Below are positions 18,651-25,468 of a DNA stretch of 64,000 nucleotides, piece by piece. Location: positions 109,534-173,533 of the forward strand of contig NZ_VOHP01000002.1 in assembly GCF_007859205.1 (NCBI RefSeq). The letters run 5' to 3'. Under the pieces are notes generated by a model. That model ran no database searches and had not been told where the DNA came from. It saw nothing but the letters and a program-made list of their open reading frames with translations. A program made the position numbers and the translations under genes. This stretch comes from Streptococcus sp. sy004 (lineage in GTDB: Bacteria > Bacillota > Bacilli > Lactobacillales > Streptococcaceae). Every line of letters begins with the position of its first letter. The first letter of the stretch is position 1.

Positions 18651-19187
18651 ATGGGAGTAGAAAAAACCGTCAGCGAGCTGGCTGAAATCTTGGGTGTCAG
18701 TCGCCAAGCTGTCAATAATCGTGTGAAAAATCTACCAGATGAAGACCTTGAAAAAAATGAAAAAGGGGTCACTGTGGTCAAGCGTAGTGGCTTGATTAAG
18801 CTAGAAGAAATTTACAAAAAGACGATTTTTGAAGATGAGCCAGTTAGTGAGGAAACCAAGCAGCGTGAACTGATGGAGATTCTTGTCGATGAGAAAAATG
18901 ATGAGATTGCAAGGCTCTATGAACAACTCAAGGCCAAGGACATCCAGATTGAGAAAAAAGATGAGCAGATTCGTGTCAAGGATGTTCAGATTGCTGAAAA
19001 AGACAAGCAACTGGATCAGCAGCAGCAACTAACTGCCAAGGCGATGGCTGACAAGGACACGCTCAAGTTAGAATTAGACGAAGCCAAGGCAGAAGTGGAT
19101 CAGGCTAGAACGCAAGTGGAAGAGATTCAGACCAAGGTTGAGGAGAAAAAAGGCTTTTTCGGTCGTTTGTTTGGTCGTAAGAAGTAA
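18651..19187 (+). CDS. rocS: RocS-like chromosome segregation regulator (DUF536)
   Basis: A 178-residue protein. An N-terminal helix-turn-helix (VSELAEILGVSRQAVNNRV, about residues 6-25) precedes a long coiled coil (about 60-160) with repeated KDxQIxxKD blocks, then a short amphipathic basic tail GFFGRLFGRKK. This is the plan of pneumococcal RocS, which binds DNA, interacts with ParB and anchors to the membrane through the terminal helix. The tail is present here, so membrane attachment is plausible. It has a GAGG-type site and is followed by a short terminator and an exonuclease gene. Confidence 0.8.
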   Translation: MGVEKTVSELAEILGVSRQAVNNRVKNLPDEDLEKNEKGVTVVKRSGLIKLEEIYKKTIFEDEPVSEETKQRELMEILVDEKNDEIARLYEQLKAKDIQIEKKDEQIRVKDVQIAEKDKQLDQQQQLTAKAMADKDTLKLELDEAKAEVDQARTQVEEIQTKVEEKKGFFGRLFGRKK

Positions 19188-19213
19188 AAGACTGGGTAAA
19201 GCTAGTCTTTTTT
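19187..19213 (+). terminator. Short terminator after rocS
   Basis: AAAGACT and AGTCTTT pair around an 8-base-plus loop and run into six Ts. It is weak, so read-through into the exonuclease gene is likely. Confidence 0.6.
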
Positions 19214-19232
19214 GATTAAAAAGGAGAAACCC

Positions 19233-19823
19233 ATGCAGAAACTAAGTGAGTATGTTGCTTTTGATTTAGAATTTAATACGGTAGATGGTGTCAGTCATAT
19301 CATTCAATTGTCTGCGGTTGCCATGCTTGACGGTCGGGAACTTGCTCAGTTTGATTCCTATGTCTATTCTGAAGTGCCTTTGCAGAGTTTTATCAATGGC
19401 TTGACAGGTATCACCCAGGAGAAGATTGAACAAGCACCGACCTTGGAGCAGGTCTTGGCTGATTTTGCTGACTTTGTCGGGGAGAAGGCTTTGATCGGCT
19501 ACAATGCTCATAAGAGTGATTTGCCCCTTTTGTTGGAAAATGGTTTGGACTTAAGTCACCAATATGCCCTTGATGTCTTTGACCAAGCCTTTGATAGACG
19601 CAGTAGTGACTTGAATGGCATTGCCAATTTGAAATTGCAAACGGTCGCTGAGCAATTAGGCATTTCTGGGAAAGGGCATGATAGCTTGGAGGACGCAAGA
19701 ATGACGGCTCTTATCTATGAAAAATTTTTAGAATTTGATGAGAATAAGGCGCTGCTTGAACGACAAGAAACAGCAGTCAGTCATCCCTTTGCTGGTTTAG
19801 ATTTGAGTTCATGGTTGGACTAA
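19233..19823 (+). CDS. DnaQ-like 3'-5' exonuclease
   Basis: A 196-residue DEDD-family exonuclease. Exo I is visible as AFDLEFNT, Exo II as GYNAHKSDLP, and Exo III with the catalytic histidine/aspartate in GHDSLEDARMTALIYE. It is short and without a polymerase or helicase domain, so it probably acts as a stand-alone RNase/DNase (epsilon-like). The ATG at 19233 has AAGGAG 6 bases upstream; an earlier in-frame ATT-type start is not needed. Confidence 0.85.
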   Translation: MQKLSEYVAFDLEFNTVDGVSHIIQLSAVAMLDGRELAQFDSYVYSEVPLQSFINGLTGITQEKIEQAPTLEQVLADFADFVGEKALIGYNAHKSDLPLLLENGLDLSHQYALDVFDQAFDRRSSDLNGIANLKLQTVAEQLGISGKGHDSLEDARMTALIYEKFLEFDENKALLERQETAVSHPFAGLDLSSWLD

Positions 19824-19853
19824 AAAACTCACCTGTTATCAGGTGAGTTTTTA
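19824..19853. terminator. Bidirectional terminator between the exonuclease gene and ebfC
   Basis: AAAAACTCACCT and AGGTGAGTTTTT form a perfect 12-bp stem around GTTATC. Confidence 0.9.
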
Positions 19854-19860
19854 TGTGGGC

Positions 19861-20160
19861 TTAAAATGGTAATTTACCGGCAAAAGCACCCAGTGTTTTT
19901 TGAGTTGCGGCATCAATCTGTTGCAGAGCGTCATTGACAGCTTGTGTGGTCATGTCTTGTAAGGTTTCAAGATCGTCTGGGTCAACCACATCAGCCTTGA
20001 AGTCAATGCTCACTAGTTTTTTATCACCAGTAAAGGTTGCAACCACCAAATCCTGAGCAGACTTGCCAGTGAAACTGGTTGCAGCAAGCTCAGCTTGGCT
20101 CTTTTCCATTTGCTTTTGTAGTTTTTGTGCCTGACGCATCATGTTTTGCATATTCATCAT
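19861..20160 (-). CDS. ebfC: YbaB/EbfC nucleoid-associated protein
   Basis: A 99-residue DNA-binding dimer of the YbaB/EbfC family. The methionine-rich N-terminus [19 protein letters not shown] and the central [14 protein letters not shown] are diagnostic. It binds DNA with loose specificity and is thought to shape the nucleoid; it often lies with recombination genes, but not here. Several ATGs cluster at the start (20160, 20157, 20151), and the choice is uncertain. Its promoter is about 110 bp upstream. Confidence 0.93.
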   Translation of the reverse strand: MMNMQNMMRQAQKLQKQMEKSQAELAATSFTGKSAQDLVVATFTGDKKLVSIDFKADVVDPDDLETLQDMTTQAVNDALQQIDAATQKTLGAFAGKLPF

Positions 20161-20269
20161 AAGATTTCTAAAATTCCTTTCTTAGTAAGGGATTAAGCCT
20201 TGTTGGTTAGTGATAGTACACTACTGGATGAACAACATCAGTCATCTAGTCGCATACTTTACTGTTATC

Positions 20270-20278
20270 ATTATATCA
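20270..20278 (-). promoter_or_regulatory. Extended -10 promoter of ebfC
   Basis: On the minus strand the sequence reads TGATATAAT, a perfect TGnTATAAT. It gives a leader of roughly 100 nt before ebfC. Confidence 0.6.
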
Positions 20279-20365
20279 TGTTTAGGGTGTAACTCAAACT
20301 CTAGGCTAGTTTTTGTTTTTTCATCAATTTAGTTTATTCTGTCTAATTAGACTATTTACCTCTGC

Positions 20366-20545
20366 CCAAAAGTCGCAAGCTAGTCTGACGAGCTAAGGCC
20401 TGTCTGCCCAAAATGGGCAGACGTCCTCACAGTTGTGAGGACCTTATTTCCAAAGGAGGTTGTCCTCATCACAAGATTTTTTAGGCCTGCCCCTTTTGGG
20501 CAGAGTAGCTCACAAGGTTTTTGTGTTTGTTCCAAAAGGGAATCA
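20366..20545. repeat. Degenerate 41-42-bp tandem repeat with two dyads per unit (copy 1)
   Basis: CCAAAA-type motifs (or the complement) begin at 20366, 20408, 20450, 20491 and 20532, i.e. steps of 42, 42, 41 and 41. A CTCAC-type motif follows each by 18 bp (for example 20426 and 20509). The best unit reads TGCCCAAAATGGGCAGA followed by TCCTCACAGTTGTGAGGA, two palindromes with centres about 20 bp apart. The same repeat recurs at 37639-37880. It fills the gap between ebfC and the lipoprotein gene. Positions 20546-20640 show nothing recognisable. Confidence 0.8.
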
Positions 20546-20641
20546 ATTGTTCGATGGGCTTTTTGGTAAAAATTCTTAGATGCTATTCGCTGTTTATCAG
20601 AAACGATGGCAGAGAGAAGAGTGATTTCAAAAGAGTTAACA

Positions 20642-20670
20642 AAACTCCCTATCGGAATGATAGGAAGTTT
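20642..20670 (-). terminator. Terminator of the VTC operon
   Basis: Read on the minus strand, AAACTTCCTATC pairs with GATAGGGAGTTT around ATTCC, and TTTT follows. It ends the three-gene unit that begins at 23207. Confidence 0.75.
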
Positions 20671-20703
20671 ATGGTTAGAAACGGTATTTTTTAATTTAAT
20701 ATG

Positions 20704-21834
20704 TTAAGGAGCTCCAAAGCCGCCACGTCCGCCAGGGCCAGTTGCGATAATCTCTGTTTGTTTTTCTCCGTTAACGATAACAGTCCCACCAGTCATCTCG
20801 GCTTGAACATCGTAGTCAAAGGCAGATTGGGCAGTAATGTTAAGTTGTCCACCTGAGATGTAAATGCTGCCGTTGGCATCAATAGCGTCTGTATCTCCTG
20901 AACCAACTTCAACAGTGACATCACCACCAGTGATTTTGATAAAGACATCAGATGTGAGCGTACTTGAGGCATTGATGGCATCATCAGTGGCATAAAGTTT
21001 CAAGGTGCCACCGTTTATGGTTACGGTTGCTCCTTCTAGAGCTTCCGTGGCATTTTGCACAAGGATGTTACCACTATCAATGGTCAAGTGCGACTCAGCC
21101 TTAATGGCATCGTCACCTGCCGTCACGCTAATGTCGCTATTTGCAATATAGGTAATTCCCTTACTCAAATCTTCGTCATTAGTGGCTTTTAGGCCGTCGC
21201 CTCCAGCAGTGACTTGAATCTTTCCGCCTGTAATTGTCAATTCATCTTTACCACGGATACCGTCATCAGCCGCCTCAACAGTGATTTGACCAGATAAGAT
21301 GGCCAGACGATCGTTAGACACAATCCCGTCTTGATAGTTTCCCTTGACGGTCAAGCTACCATTTCCTGTAATCGTCAAATCATCCTTAGAATAAAGAGCT
21401 CCCTCAATGCTGCTATCTGAATGTTTACTGCTATCAGTGATGGTGTTTTCGGTATTATCTTGTAATTCCACGACAAGATTGTCAGCCGATTGAACATAAA
21501 GGGCAGCATTGTCCTGACTTGAAATATTGGCACCTGCTAATATCAAACGAACATTTCCAGTGGTATTGACAATCACCCCATTGGTTGTCGTTCCTGTCAG
21601 TGTATAGGTTCCAGGTTCTGTGATGGTGAGTGTGTCTTGTCCAAGTTCAATTGTTTTAGAAGGGAGAGAGTCCCAAGCAATCTCGCTCACACTAGTTTGT
21701 AAGGTTGTTTGTTGAGTGGAAGTTGCTGTCGTTGTTGCCGTTGATTGTGCTTGACAGGCTGCGAGGGTCAAGGTTGAGGTCAATAATAGACTGGCTAGGG
21801 CTTTTTTAGTTCGATGTGATAATGGTAAAAACAT
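20704..21834 (-). CDS. Secreted beta-helix lipoprotein, DUF4353 carbohydrate-binding-like
   Basis: A 376-residue lipoprotein. The signal peptide ends in the lipobox LTLAAC (Cys about residue 27), followed by a Thr/Ser/Gln-rich linker. The rest is built of repeated turns such as DDGIRGKDELTITGGKIQV, GGDGLKATN and DDAIKAESHLTIDSG, typical of a right-handed beta-helix, with a glycine-rich C-terminus. Annotated in databases as carbohydrate-binding, though the ligand is unproven. The ATG at 21834 has AAGGAG upstream; a 20-residue longer reading lacks a signal peptide. Last gene of a unit with DUF4956 and a VTC enzyme. Confidence 0.85.
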   Translation of the reverse strand: MFLPLSHRTKKALASLLLTSTLTLAACQAQSTATTTATSTQQTTLQTSVSEIAWDSLPSKTIELGQDTLTITEPGTYTLTGTTTNGVIVNTTGNVRLILAGANISSQDNAALYVQSADNLVVELQDNTENTITDSSKHSDSSIEGALYSKDDLTITGNGSLTVKGNYQDGIVSNDRLAILSGQITVEAADDGIRGKDELTITGGKIQVTAGGDGLKATNDEDLSKGITYIANSDISVTAGDDAIKAESHLTIDSGNILVQNATEALEGATVTINGGTLKLYATDDAINASSTLTSDVFIKITGGDVTVEVGSGDTDAIDANGSIYISGGQLNITAQSAFDYDVQAEMTGGTVIVNGEKQTEIIATGPGGRGGFGAP

Positions 21835-21862
21835 GATAATCTCCTTGTGTTCTAGTGATATT

Positions 21863-22525
21863 CTATAAGCCAGCCTTGTTGGGGTTGGTGCCAAGAATAA
21901 TGGCTAAGTTGCGATTGCGAATGCGTAGGTCATTGATAAAGGCTCTACGATCCATTTGTTTAGGCAATTCCAAATGGTAATTTAATTCAAAAATTGACCC
22001 CATATTTTTCAGCCGAATGCTTTCTAAAGTTGCTTTCACCTGATATTGTTCAAAGACAGGTTGTAAGACAGTTTCGTGTTCAAGATCTTCTGGCATCGAA
22101 ATGGTTAGGTATTGGCTGCTATTGCTTGGATCAAAAAGGGCGAGATGATGAAGTAGCAATAACACGATAGACACAAAGCAGGCCGCAAATAGTGCCACAA
22201 AGACATAACCTGTTCCGATAACCAAGCCCATAGTCATGGCCGCAAAAACACTGATTAGCTCACGAGAAGTCCCTGGCATGGAACGAAAACGAATCAAGCT
22301 GAATGTTCCCATAATAGCCACACCAGTTCCTAGATTGCCTGATGTCATCATAATCACGAACTGAACCAAAATAGGTAGGGTGACAAGGGTAATGGCAAAG
22401 TTTTTCGAGTAATGTGTGGTTTTAGCATGTACCCCTGCCACCATAACGCCTACCAAAAGAGCAACGGTAGAAGTGATGGTTAAAGATGACAAGGTCACTC
22501 CTTGAGCTAAGATTGAATCAAACAT
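21863..22525 (-). CDS. DUF4956 membrane protein
   Basis: A 220-residue protein with four membrane segments in the first 130 residues. The conserved GTFSLIRFRSMPGTSRELISV loop sits between them, and a soluble C-terminal domain of about 90 residues follows. The start at MFDSILAQ (22525) has an AAAGGAAG site; the longer reading extends into the VTC gene. It overlaps the upstream VTC gene by 8 bp, so translation is coupled. Its constant pairing with VTC polymerases suggests a partner in polyphosphate export or membrane placement, which is inference. Confidence 0.85.
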   Translation of the reverse strand: MFDSILAQGVTLSSLTITSTVALLVGVMVAGVHAKTTHYSKNFAITLVTLPILVQFVIMMTSGNLGTGVAIMGTFSLIRFRSMPGTSRELISVFAAMTMGLVIGTGYVFVALFAACFVSIVLLLLHHLALFDPSNSSQYLTISMPEDLEHETVLQPVFEQYQVKATLESIRLKNMGSIFELNYHLELPKQMDRRAFINDLRIRNRNLAIILGTNPNKAGL

Positions 22526-23207
22526 GAATGAGTTCTTCCTTTCTTGCTTTAGTAAAAATCTTTCCATACTTAGAAAAAGATTGTGGGTAAATACAATGTT
22601 GCGAGAGGTAGTTAACCAACCAGTCAGGCAGGCCTTCTTTGGTTTTGATTTCCATGATAATTCGTGGTTCATCAAAATGAGGCGTCATACTAGTATCAGA
22701 AAATAAATCTAGATTGGTCGTTGATGAGCGTAGTCGTTCATCAAAGGTAATGCGTAGGTCAGAAGACGCCTCTTTAGCCATATAAGACGTTCGATTGTAA
22801 ATAATGAAAATCTTTGGAGCGAGTTGTTTTTCTTGAAATAAATGGAGGAGTTCTCTAGCGATTTGACTATCAGGGAGCTGCTTTTTATCAAGAAAAGTTT
22901 GGTAGTCGTCTTGACTGATAATAATACGACGTTTGAAGACCGTGCCATAAATTTTTGATTTGATTTCTAAAAAGACTTGGTCAGTCCCGGCATAGTGGCG
23001 AGCTCTGACCTTGCATTTATAATCTGTTCCATGAATCGAATTGATAATCATCTCGTCATGGACATTATCAAAATAAACCGTGTTATTTTGTGTCTTGAAG
23101 TAAGGGTCAGGTAGCATGCGTTCCTGTAAAAAGAGCGTAAGCTGTTCATATTCTGCTTGATTTAGTAGGTACTTTTTTTCTTTTCGCTTAAAAAAATCTT
23201 TTGCCAT
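22518..23207 (-). CDS. VTC-domain polyphosphate polymerase
   Basis: A 229-residue protein of the VTC catalytic domain family, which makes polyphosphate from ATP inside a beta-tunnel. Tunnel-lining charged residues are visible in order: KRKEKKYLL at the N-terminus, CKVRARHY, FLEIKSK, FKRRIIIS, ITFDERLRSS and IIMEIKTKEG. The length is that of a stand-alone tunnel domain, without SPX or membrane parts. The start MAKDFFKRKEKK at 23207 is preferred over an upstream TTG. First gene of the unit; an extended -10 (TGCTATGCT, minus strand, near 23238) precedes it. Confidence 0.87.
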   Translation of the reverse strand: MAKDFFKRKEKKYLLNQAEYEQLTLFLQERMLPDPYFKTQNNTVYFDNVHDEMIINSIHGTDYKCKVRARHYAGTDQVFLEIKSKIYGTVFKRRIIISQDDYQTFLDKKQLPDSQIARELLHLFQEKQLAPKIFIIYNRTSYMAKEASSDLRITFDERLRSSTTNLDLFSDTSMTPHFDEPRIIMEIKTKEGLPDWLVNYLSQHCIYPQSFSKYGKIFTKARKEELIHV

Positions 23208-23295
23208 ATACGACTTTCTATGATTAAGATAACTCAAGCATAGCAACGAAAACTTTAACTTATCTTAATCTTTCTGAAAGAAACGGAAAAATTTT

Positions 23296-23334
23296 CATAT
23301 TTTCGACATATTACTGAAAATATGGGGGGGGGGG
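23296..23334. repeat. Inverted repeat abutting an 11-G tract in a divergent promoter region
   Basis: CATATTTTC (23296-23304) and GAAAATATG (23316-23324) are a perfect 9-bp dyad with centres 20 bp apart, an operator-like layout. The second arm runs straight into a run of eleven Gs (23324-23334). The element lies between the VTC gene on the minus strand and the first bacteriocin-locus promoter on the plus strand. Confidence 0.7.
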
Positions 23335-23398
23335 TAAGTGTTTTTTTGATATTTTTAGGAGATTAGACTGCGTAATAATAGCTTTTTGAGTGGGTCTA

Positions 23399-23426
23399 TG
23401 CTATAATAAAAATATAAAGAAAGCGA
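23399..23426 (+). promoter_or_regulatory. Bacteriocin-locus promoter, copy A of a shared element
   Basis: Extended -10 TGCTATAAT (23399-23407) overlaps the 24-bp block 23403-23426. That block is 22/24 identical to 24202-24225, and its last 14 bases, TATAAAGAAAGCGA, are identical in both. Confidence 0.65.
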
Positions 23427-23448
23427 TTACACAAAAGAAGAGGAGATT

Positions 23449-23514
23449 ATGAGTAGAGATTCTCCAAAAGATAAATCGATAGCAGTTTCGTTACAAATAT
23501 GGTGGAACACCTAA
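23449..23514 (+). CDS. 21-codon ORF at the head of the bacteriocin locus
   Basis: It begins MSRDSPKDKSIAV and ends IWWNT. A very good AGAGGAG site lies 4-5 bases before the ATG, and the shared promoter is just upstream, so it is probably translated. It has no double-glycine leader. A one-base shift near codon 13 would continue as QFRYKYGGTPNSCNGY, so it may be a broken peptide gene or a short leader peptide for the next gene. Function unknown. Confidence 0.4.
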   Translation: MSRDSPKDKSIAVSLQIWWNT

Positions 23515-23547
23515 TTCATGTAATGGTTACTAAGGAAACAACATAAT

Positions 23548-23838
23548 ATGAAAGCACGTTATAACGGAAAAATTGTAGATGTTTGGGAAATTGGTAGAGA
23601 TACTGAGCAACCTGAATGGGTACAAGACGCTTTTACAAAAAAATACATTTGCTGGATAGATAATCATGTGAGAATTTTAATGGCTGGCTTAAAACCTTCT
23701 TTGAGAACTAACTTCAAAATTGGGGCAACAGGAACAGCTGGGGGTGCTTTACGTAAGATGCCAGCACATCACTATGGAGCAATTTTCGGAGATAAAGCTC
23801 CAACAGGGTTAGTGTATGCTAGTCGATTGATGAATTAG
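23548..23838 (+). CDS. 96-residue protein in the bacteriocin locus, function unknown
   Basis: A soluble protein rich in aromatic residues in its first half (PEWVQDAFTKKYICWIDNH). The second half is glycine-rich (IGATGTAGGALRK, HHYGAIFGDKAPTG). AAGGA lies 10 bases before the ATG. The first half faintly recalls small prophage proteins, from memory only. No signal peptide, no membrane segment and no GG leader. It lies between the first promoter and the small membrane-protein genes. I assign no function. Confidence 0.6.
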   Translation: MKARYNGKIVDVWEIGRDTEQPEWVQDAFTKKYICWIDNHVRILMAGLKPSLRTNFKIGATGTAGGALRKMPAHHYGAIFGDKAPTGLVYASRLMN

Positions 23839-23927
23839 TCATAACAAAGATAATAGTTTTACTAACAATTTTATATTTTCTTAATTAAGAATTAAAAAAC
23901 AATGAATTTAAAAAGTGGAGGAATGAG

Positions 23928-24098
23928 ATGAAACAAAATGATACAACTTTTTTATTTATTCTTTTCAGCATTTATTCTGTACTTGTTATTTTATTTGATG
24001 CAGGGCTTTTAAATTTTAACTTAGAATATTATTTACCATTACCTTTAGCCATTATATTTTATTGTCTAAGTTTAACAATGACTTCGATTAAAAAATAA
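23928..24098 (+). CDS. Small membrane protein, putative bacteriocin immunity
   Basis: A 56-residue protein with two membrane segments (about residues 8-24 and 34-52) and a basic end (SIKK). GTGGAGG lies 5 bases before the ATG. Size, topology and placement in a run of similar genes before two bacteriocin precursors match the tiny immunity proteins of blp-type loci. The reading frame continues in phase after its stop into the next short ORF, suggesting the two may derive from one longer gene. Confidence 0.6.
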   Translation: MKQNDTTFLFILFSIYSVLVILFDAGLLNFNLEYYLPLPLAIIFYCLSLTMTSIKK

Positions 24099-24134
24099 GG
24101 AGAAATTAACCTAGGTTTAGAAGTAGCTATACTT

Positions 24135-24185
24135 ATGGTTTCATATAATATTGGTAAAGGTTTGAGAAGAAAGTTTGGAAGATAA
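24135..24185 (+). pseudogene. Remnant of a small basic-tailed membrane peptide gene
   Basis: A 16-codon stretch, MVSYNIGKGLRRKFGR, in phase with the preceding 56-residue ORF and separated from it by one stop and about 12 codons (LGLEVAIL before the ATG is also hydrophobic). There is no ribosome-binding site at the ATG. It looks like the C-terminal end of a decayed immunity-type protein. Confidence 0.35.
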
Positions 24186-24201
24186 GTCAAATTTTTAGAT
24201 G

Positions 24202-24225
24202 ATAATAAAGGTATAAAGAAAGCGA
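24202..24225 (+). promoter_or_regulatory. Bacteriocin-locus promoter, copy B of the shared element
   Basis: The block has 22 of 24 bases identical to copy A (23403-23426), ending in the same TATAAAGAAAGCGA, with TATAAA as candidate -10. It lies 24 bp before the next small membrane-protein gene. Confidence 0.6.
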
Positions 24226-24248
24226 ATATATAAGTAGGAGGGGAACTT

Positions 24249-24437
24249 ATGACAATCACAGGTAAAAAAGTATTTCAGGTAATTTATGTTTTAAATTTAT
24301 TATTCCATTGTGTTTTTCTTACCTATCAGTTTCGTCAGATGGGCAACGTTGAGCCTAATTATCTACTAGTAGCAATCATGAGTGTGATTAGTACAACAGT
24401 GATTTTAATATCAATTAAACATACAGAAAAGTCATAA
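24249..24437 (+). CDS. Small membrane protein, putative bacteriocin immunity
   Basis: A 62-residue protein with two membrane segments (about 8-26 and 37-55) and a polar tail ending TEKS. AGGAGGGG precedes the ATG by 6 bases. It follows promoter copy B. Same size class and plan as its neighbours. No homologue is recognised from sequence alone. Confidence 0.65.
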   Translation: MTITGKKVFQVIYVLNLLFHCVFLTYQFRQMGNVEPNYLLVAIMSVISTTVILISIKHTEKS

Positions 24438-24500
24438 AAAACTATTGCTCTTGAAAAAGGATAACTTCATAATGGTAATTATATCTTTATAACAATTGTA

Positions 24501-24686
24501 TTGGTTCAATTCTATATCATTTATAAAACGGTAAAACAATCTAAACAAAGCGAAAATTTTTATTCTCTATTTAGTATTAACGCATTTCTATTATTATTTC
24601 TGGCCTCTAAAAATTTAGTATTTGTTTGGCTTGCTTATTTGGTCTTTATGTTAATCATTTTGTTTTCAAATGACAATTGTTCCTAA
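24501..24686 (+). pseudogene. Membrane-protein ORF with a damaged start
   Basis: Sixty-one residues with two membrane segments, but only a TTG at 24501 without a ribosome-binding site can start it. Open frame extends back to 24480. The better start signal (AAAAAGGA, then ATG at 24473) is in another frame and stops after six codons. A one-base indel near 24485-24495 would join the two, so this is probably a frameshifted immunity-type gene. Confidence 0.45.
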
Positions 24687-24739
24687 TATGTTATTGTGAC
24701 GTATTCTATTATGGTAAACAGTTAGACGGTGTATTAGTT

Positions 24740-24982
24740 ATGGGACAAATTGATTATTTTAAATGGATTTTAATCGCTATTGTTGTGGTCTTTTGGATTT
24801 ATACGATTATTTGTGACATTATTCTTCAAAAGAATTATCAAAAAACAGCTTTTTTTCAAGCGTTTATTTCTGCTTTTATTGTTGAACATAATGTGAGTGA
24901 TAAAGTTAATTCTTTTTCGATTATTGTGTTTTTAATTTTTATTCTGATCTACTTTGATTTTAAAAAGAATAATAAGTATTGA
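24740..24982 (+). CDS. Small membrane protein, putative bacteriocin immunity
   Basis: An 80-residue protein with two strong membrane segments (about 9-28 and 55-73), a basic linker between them, and a Lys/Asn-rich end. The ATG lacks a clear ribosome-binding site, so expression may depend on the upstream frame, which runs through from 24677. Belongs to the run of small membrane proteins. Confidence 0.5.
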   Translation: MGQIDYFKWILIAIVVVFWIYTIICDIILQKNYQKTAFFQAFISAFIVEHNVSDKVNSFSIIVFLIFILIYFDFKKNNKY

Positions 24983-25026
24983 TTTGGATAAAATTTTGCC
25001 TAGATAAAGGGAGAAAAGAGGTGAAA

Positions 25027-25206
25027 ATGAAATACTTACCAGAATTACTTGCTTTTATCATCATGTTAGCGTATCTAGTGTTAACCGTTTTGAATGATAC
25101 AAAGATCTATCCAATGTCTCAATGGCTACAAGTTTTTGATCCAACGTTACTGATACTAAATGGGGTGTTGTTGATTATGATTAGTAGAGAAATACGGGGG
25201 AAATGA
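25027..25206 (+). CDS. Small membrane protein, putative bacteriocin immunity
   Basis: A 59-residue protein with two membrane segments (about 5-20 and 36-52) and a basic end (SREIRGK). AGAGG stands 5 bases before the ATG; a GTG two codons earlier is an alternative. Its stop overlaps the next start by 4 bases (ATGA), so the two are coupled. Confidence 0.65.
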   Translation: MKYLPELLAFIIMLAYLVLTVLNDTKIYPMSQWLQVFDPTLLILNGVLLIMISREIRGK

Positions 25207-25379
25207 TGTCACTTGATTTGAAATTCTTTACGCTACTAGTTGTGGTAGTCTATTTAATATTTAGGTTAAAAAATTCGGCCGAGTCAGAGTTATTCATCTC
25301 TAAGTTTGCCATTGCCTTTCTAGTGGGTTTTACTATTATTAATGAAGTAATTTCGATGATTTATCAATTAACTCATTAG
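25203..25379 (+). CDS. Small membrane protein, putative bacteriocin immunity
   Basis: A 58-residue protein with two membrane segments (about 7-20 and 33-53) separated by a charged loop (RLKNSAESE). It is translated by the ATGA overlap with the gene before it. Last of the small membrane-protein genes, and followed by a terminator that isolates the bacteriocin genes. Confidence 0.65.
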   Translation: MMSLDLKFFTLLVVVVYLIFRLKNSAESELFISKFAIAFLVGFTIINEVISMIYQLTH

Positions 25380-25381
25380 TA

Positions 25382-25416
25382 AAAAAGCTGAGCAGAAAAG
25401 CTTGGCTTTTTTTGTT
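25382..25416 (+). terminator. Terminator before the bacteriocin genes
   Basis: AAAAGCTGAGC pairs with GCTTGGCTTTT (two G-U pairs) and runs into a long T tract. The tract overlaps the -35 of the next promoter. Confidence 0.7.
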
Positions 25417-25446
25417 TTATCTTTGGTTTTTACTATAAAAAAGCGA
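25412..25446 (+). promoter_or_regulatory. Promoter of the bacteriocin genes, copy C of the shared element
   Basis: TTGTTT (25412-25417) and TATAAA (25434-25439) lie 16 bp apart. The stretch TATAAAAAAGCGA (25434-25446) is the 14-mer of copies A and B minus one G. Confidence 0.6.
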
Positions 25447-25468
25447 ATAGATAGAAAGGAGAAATAAA

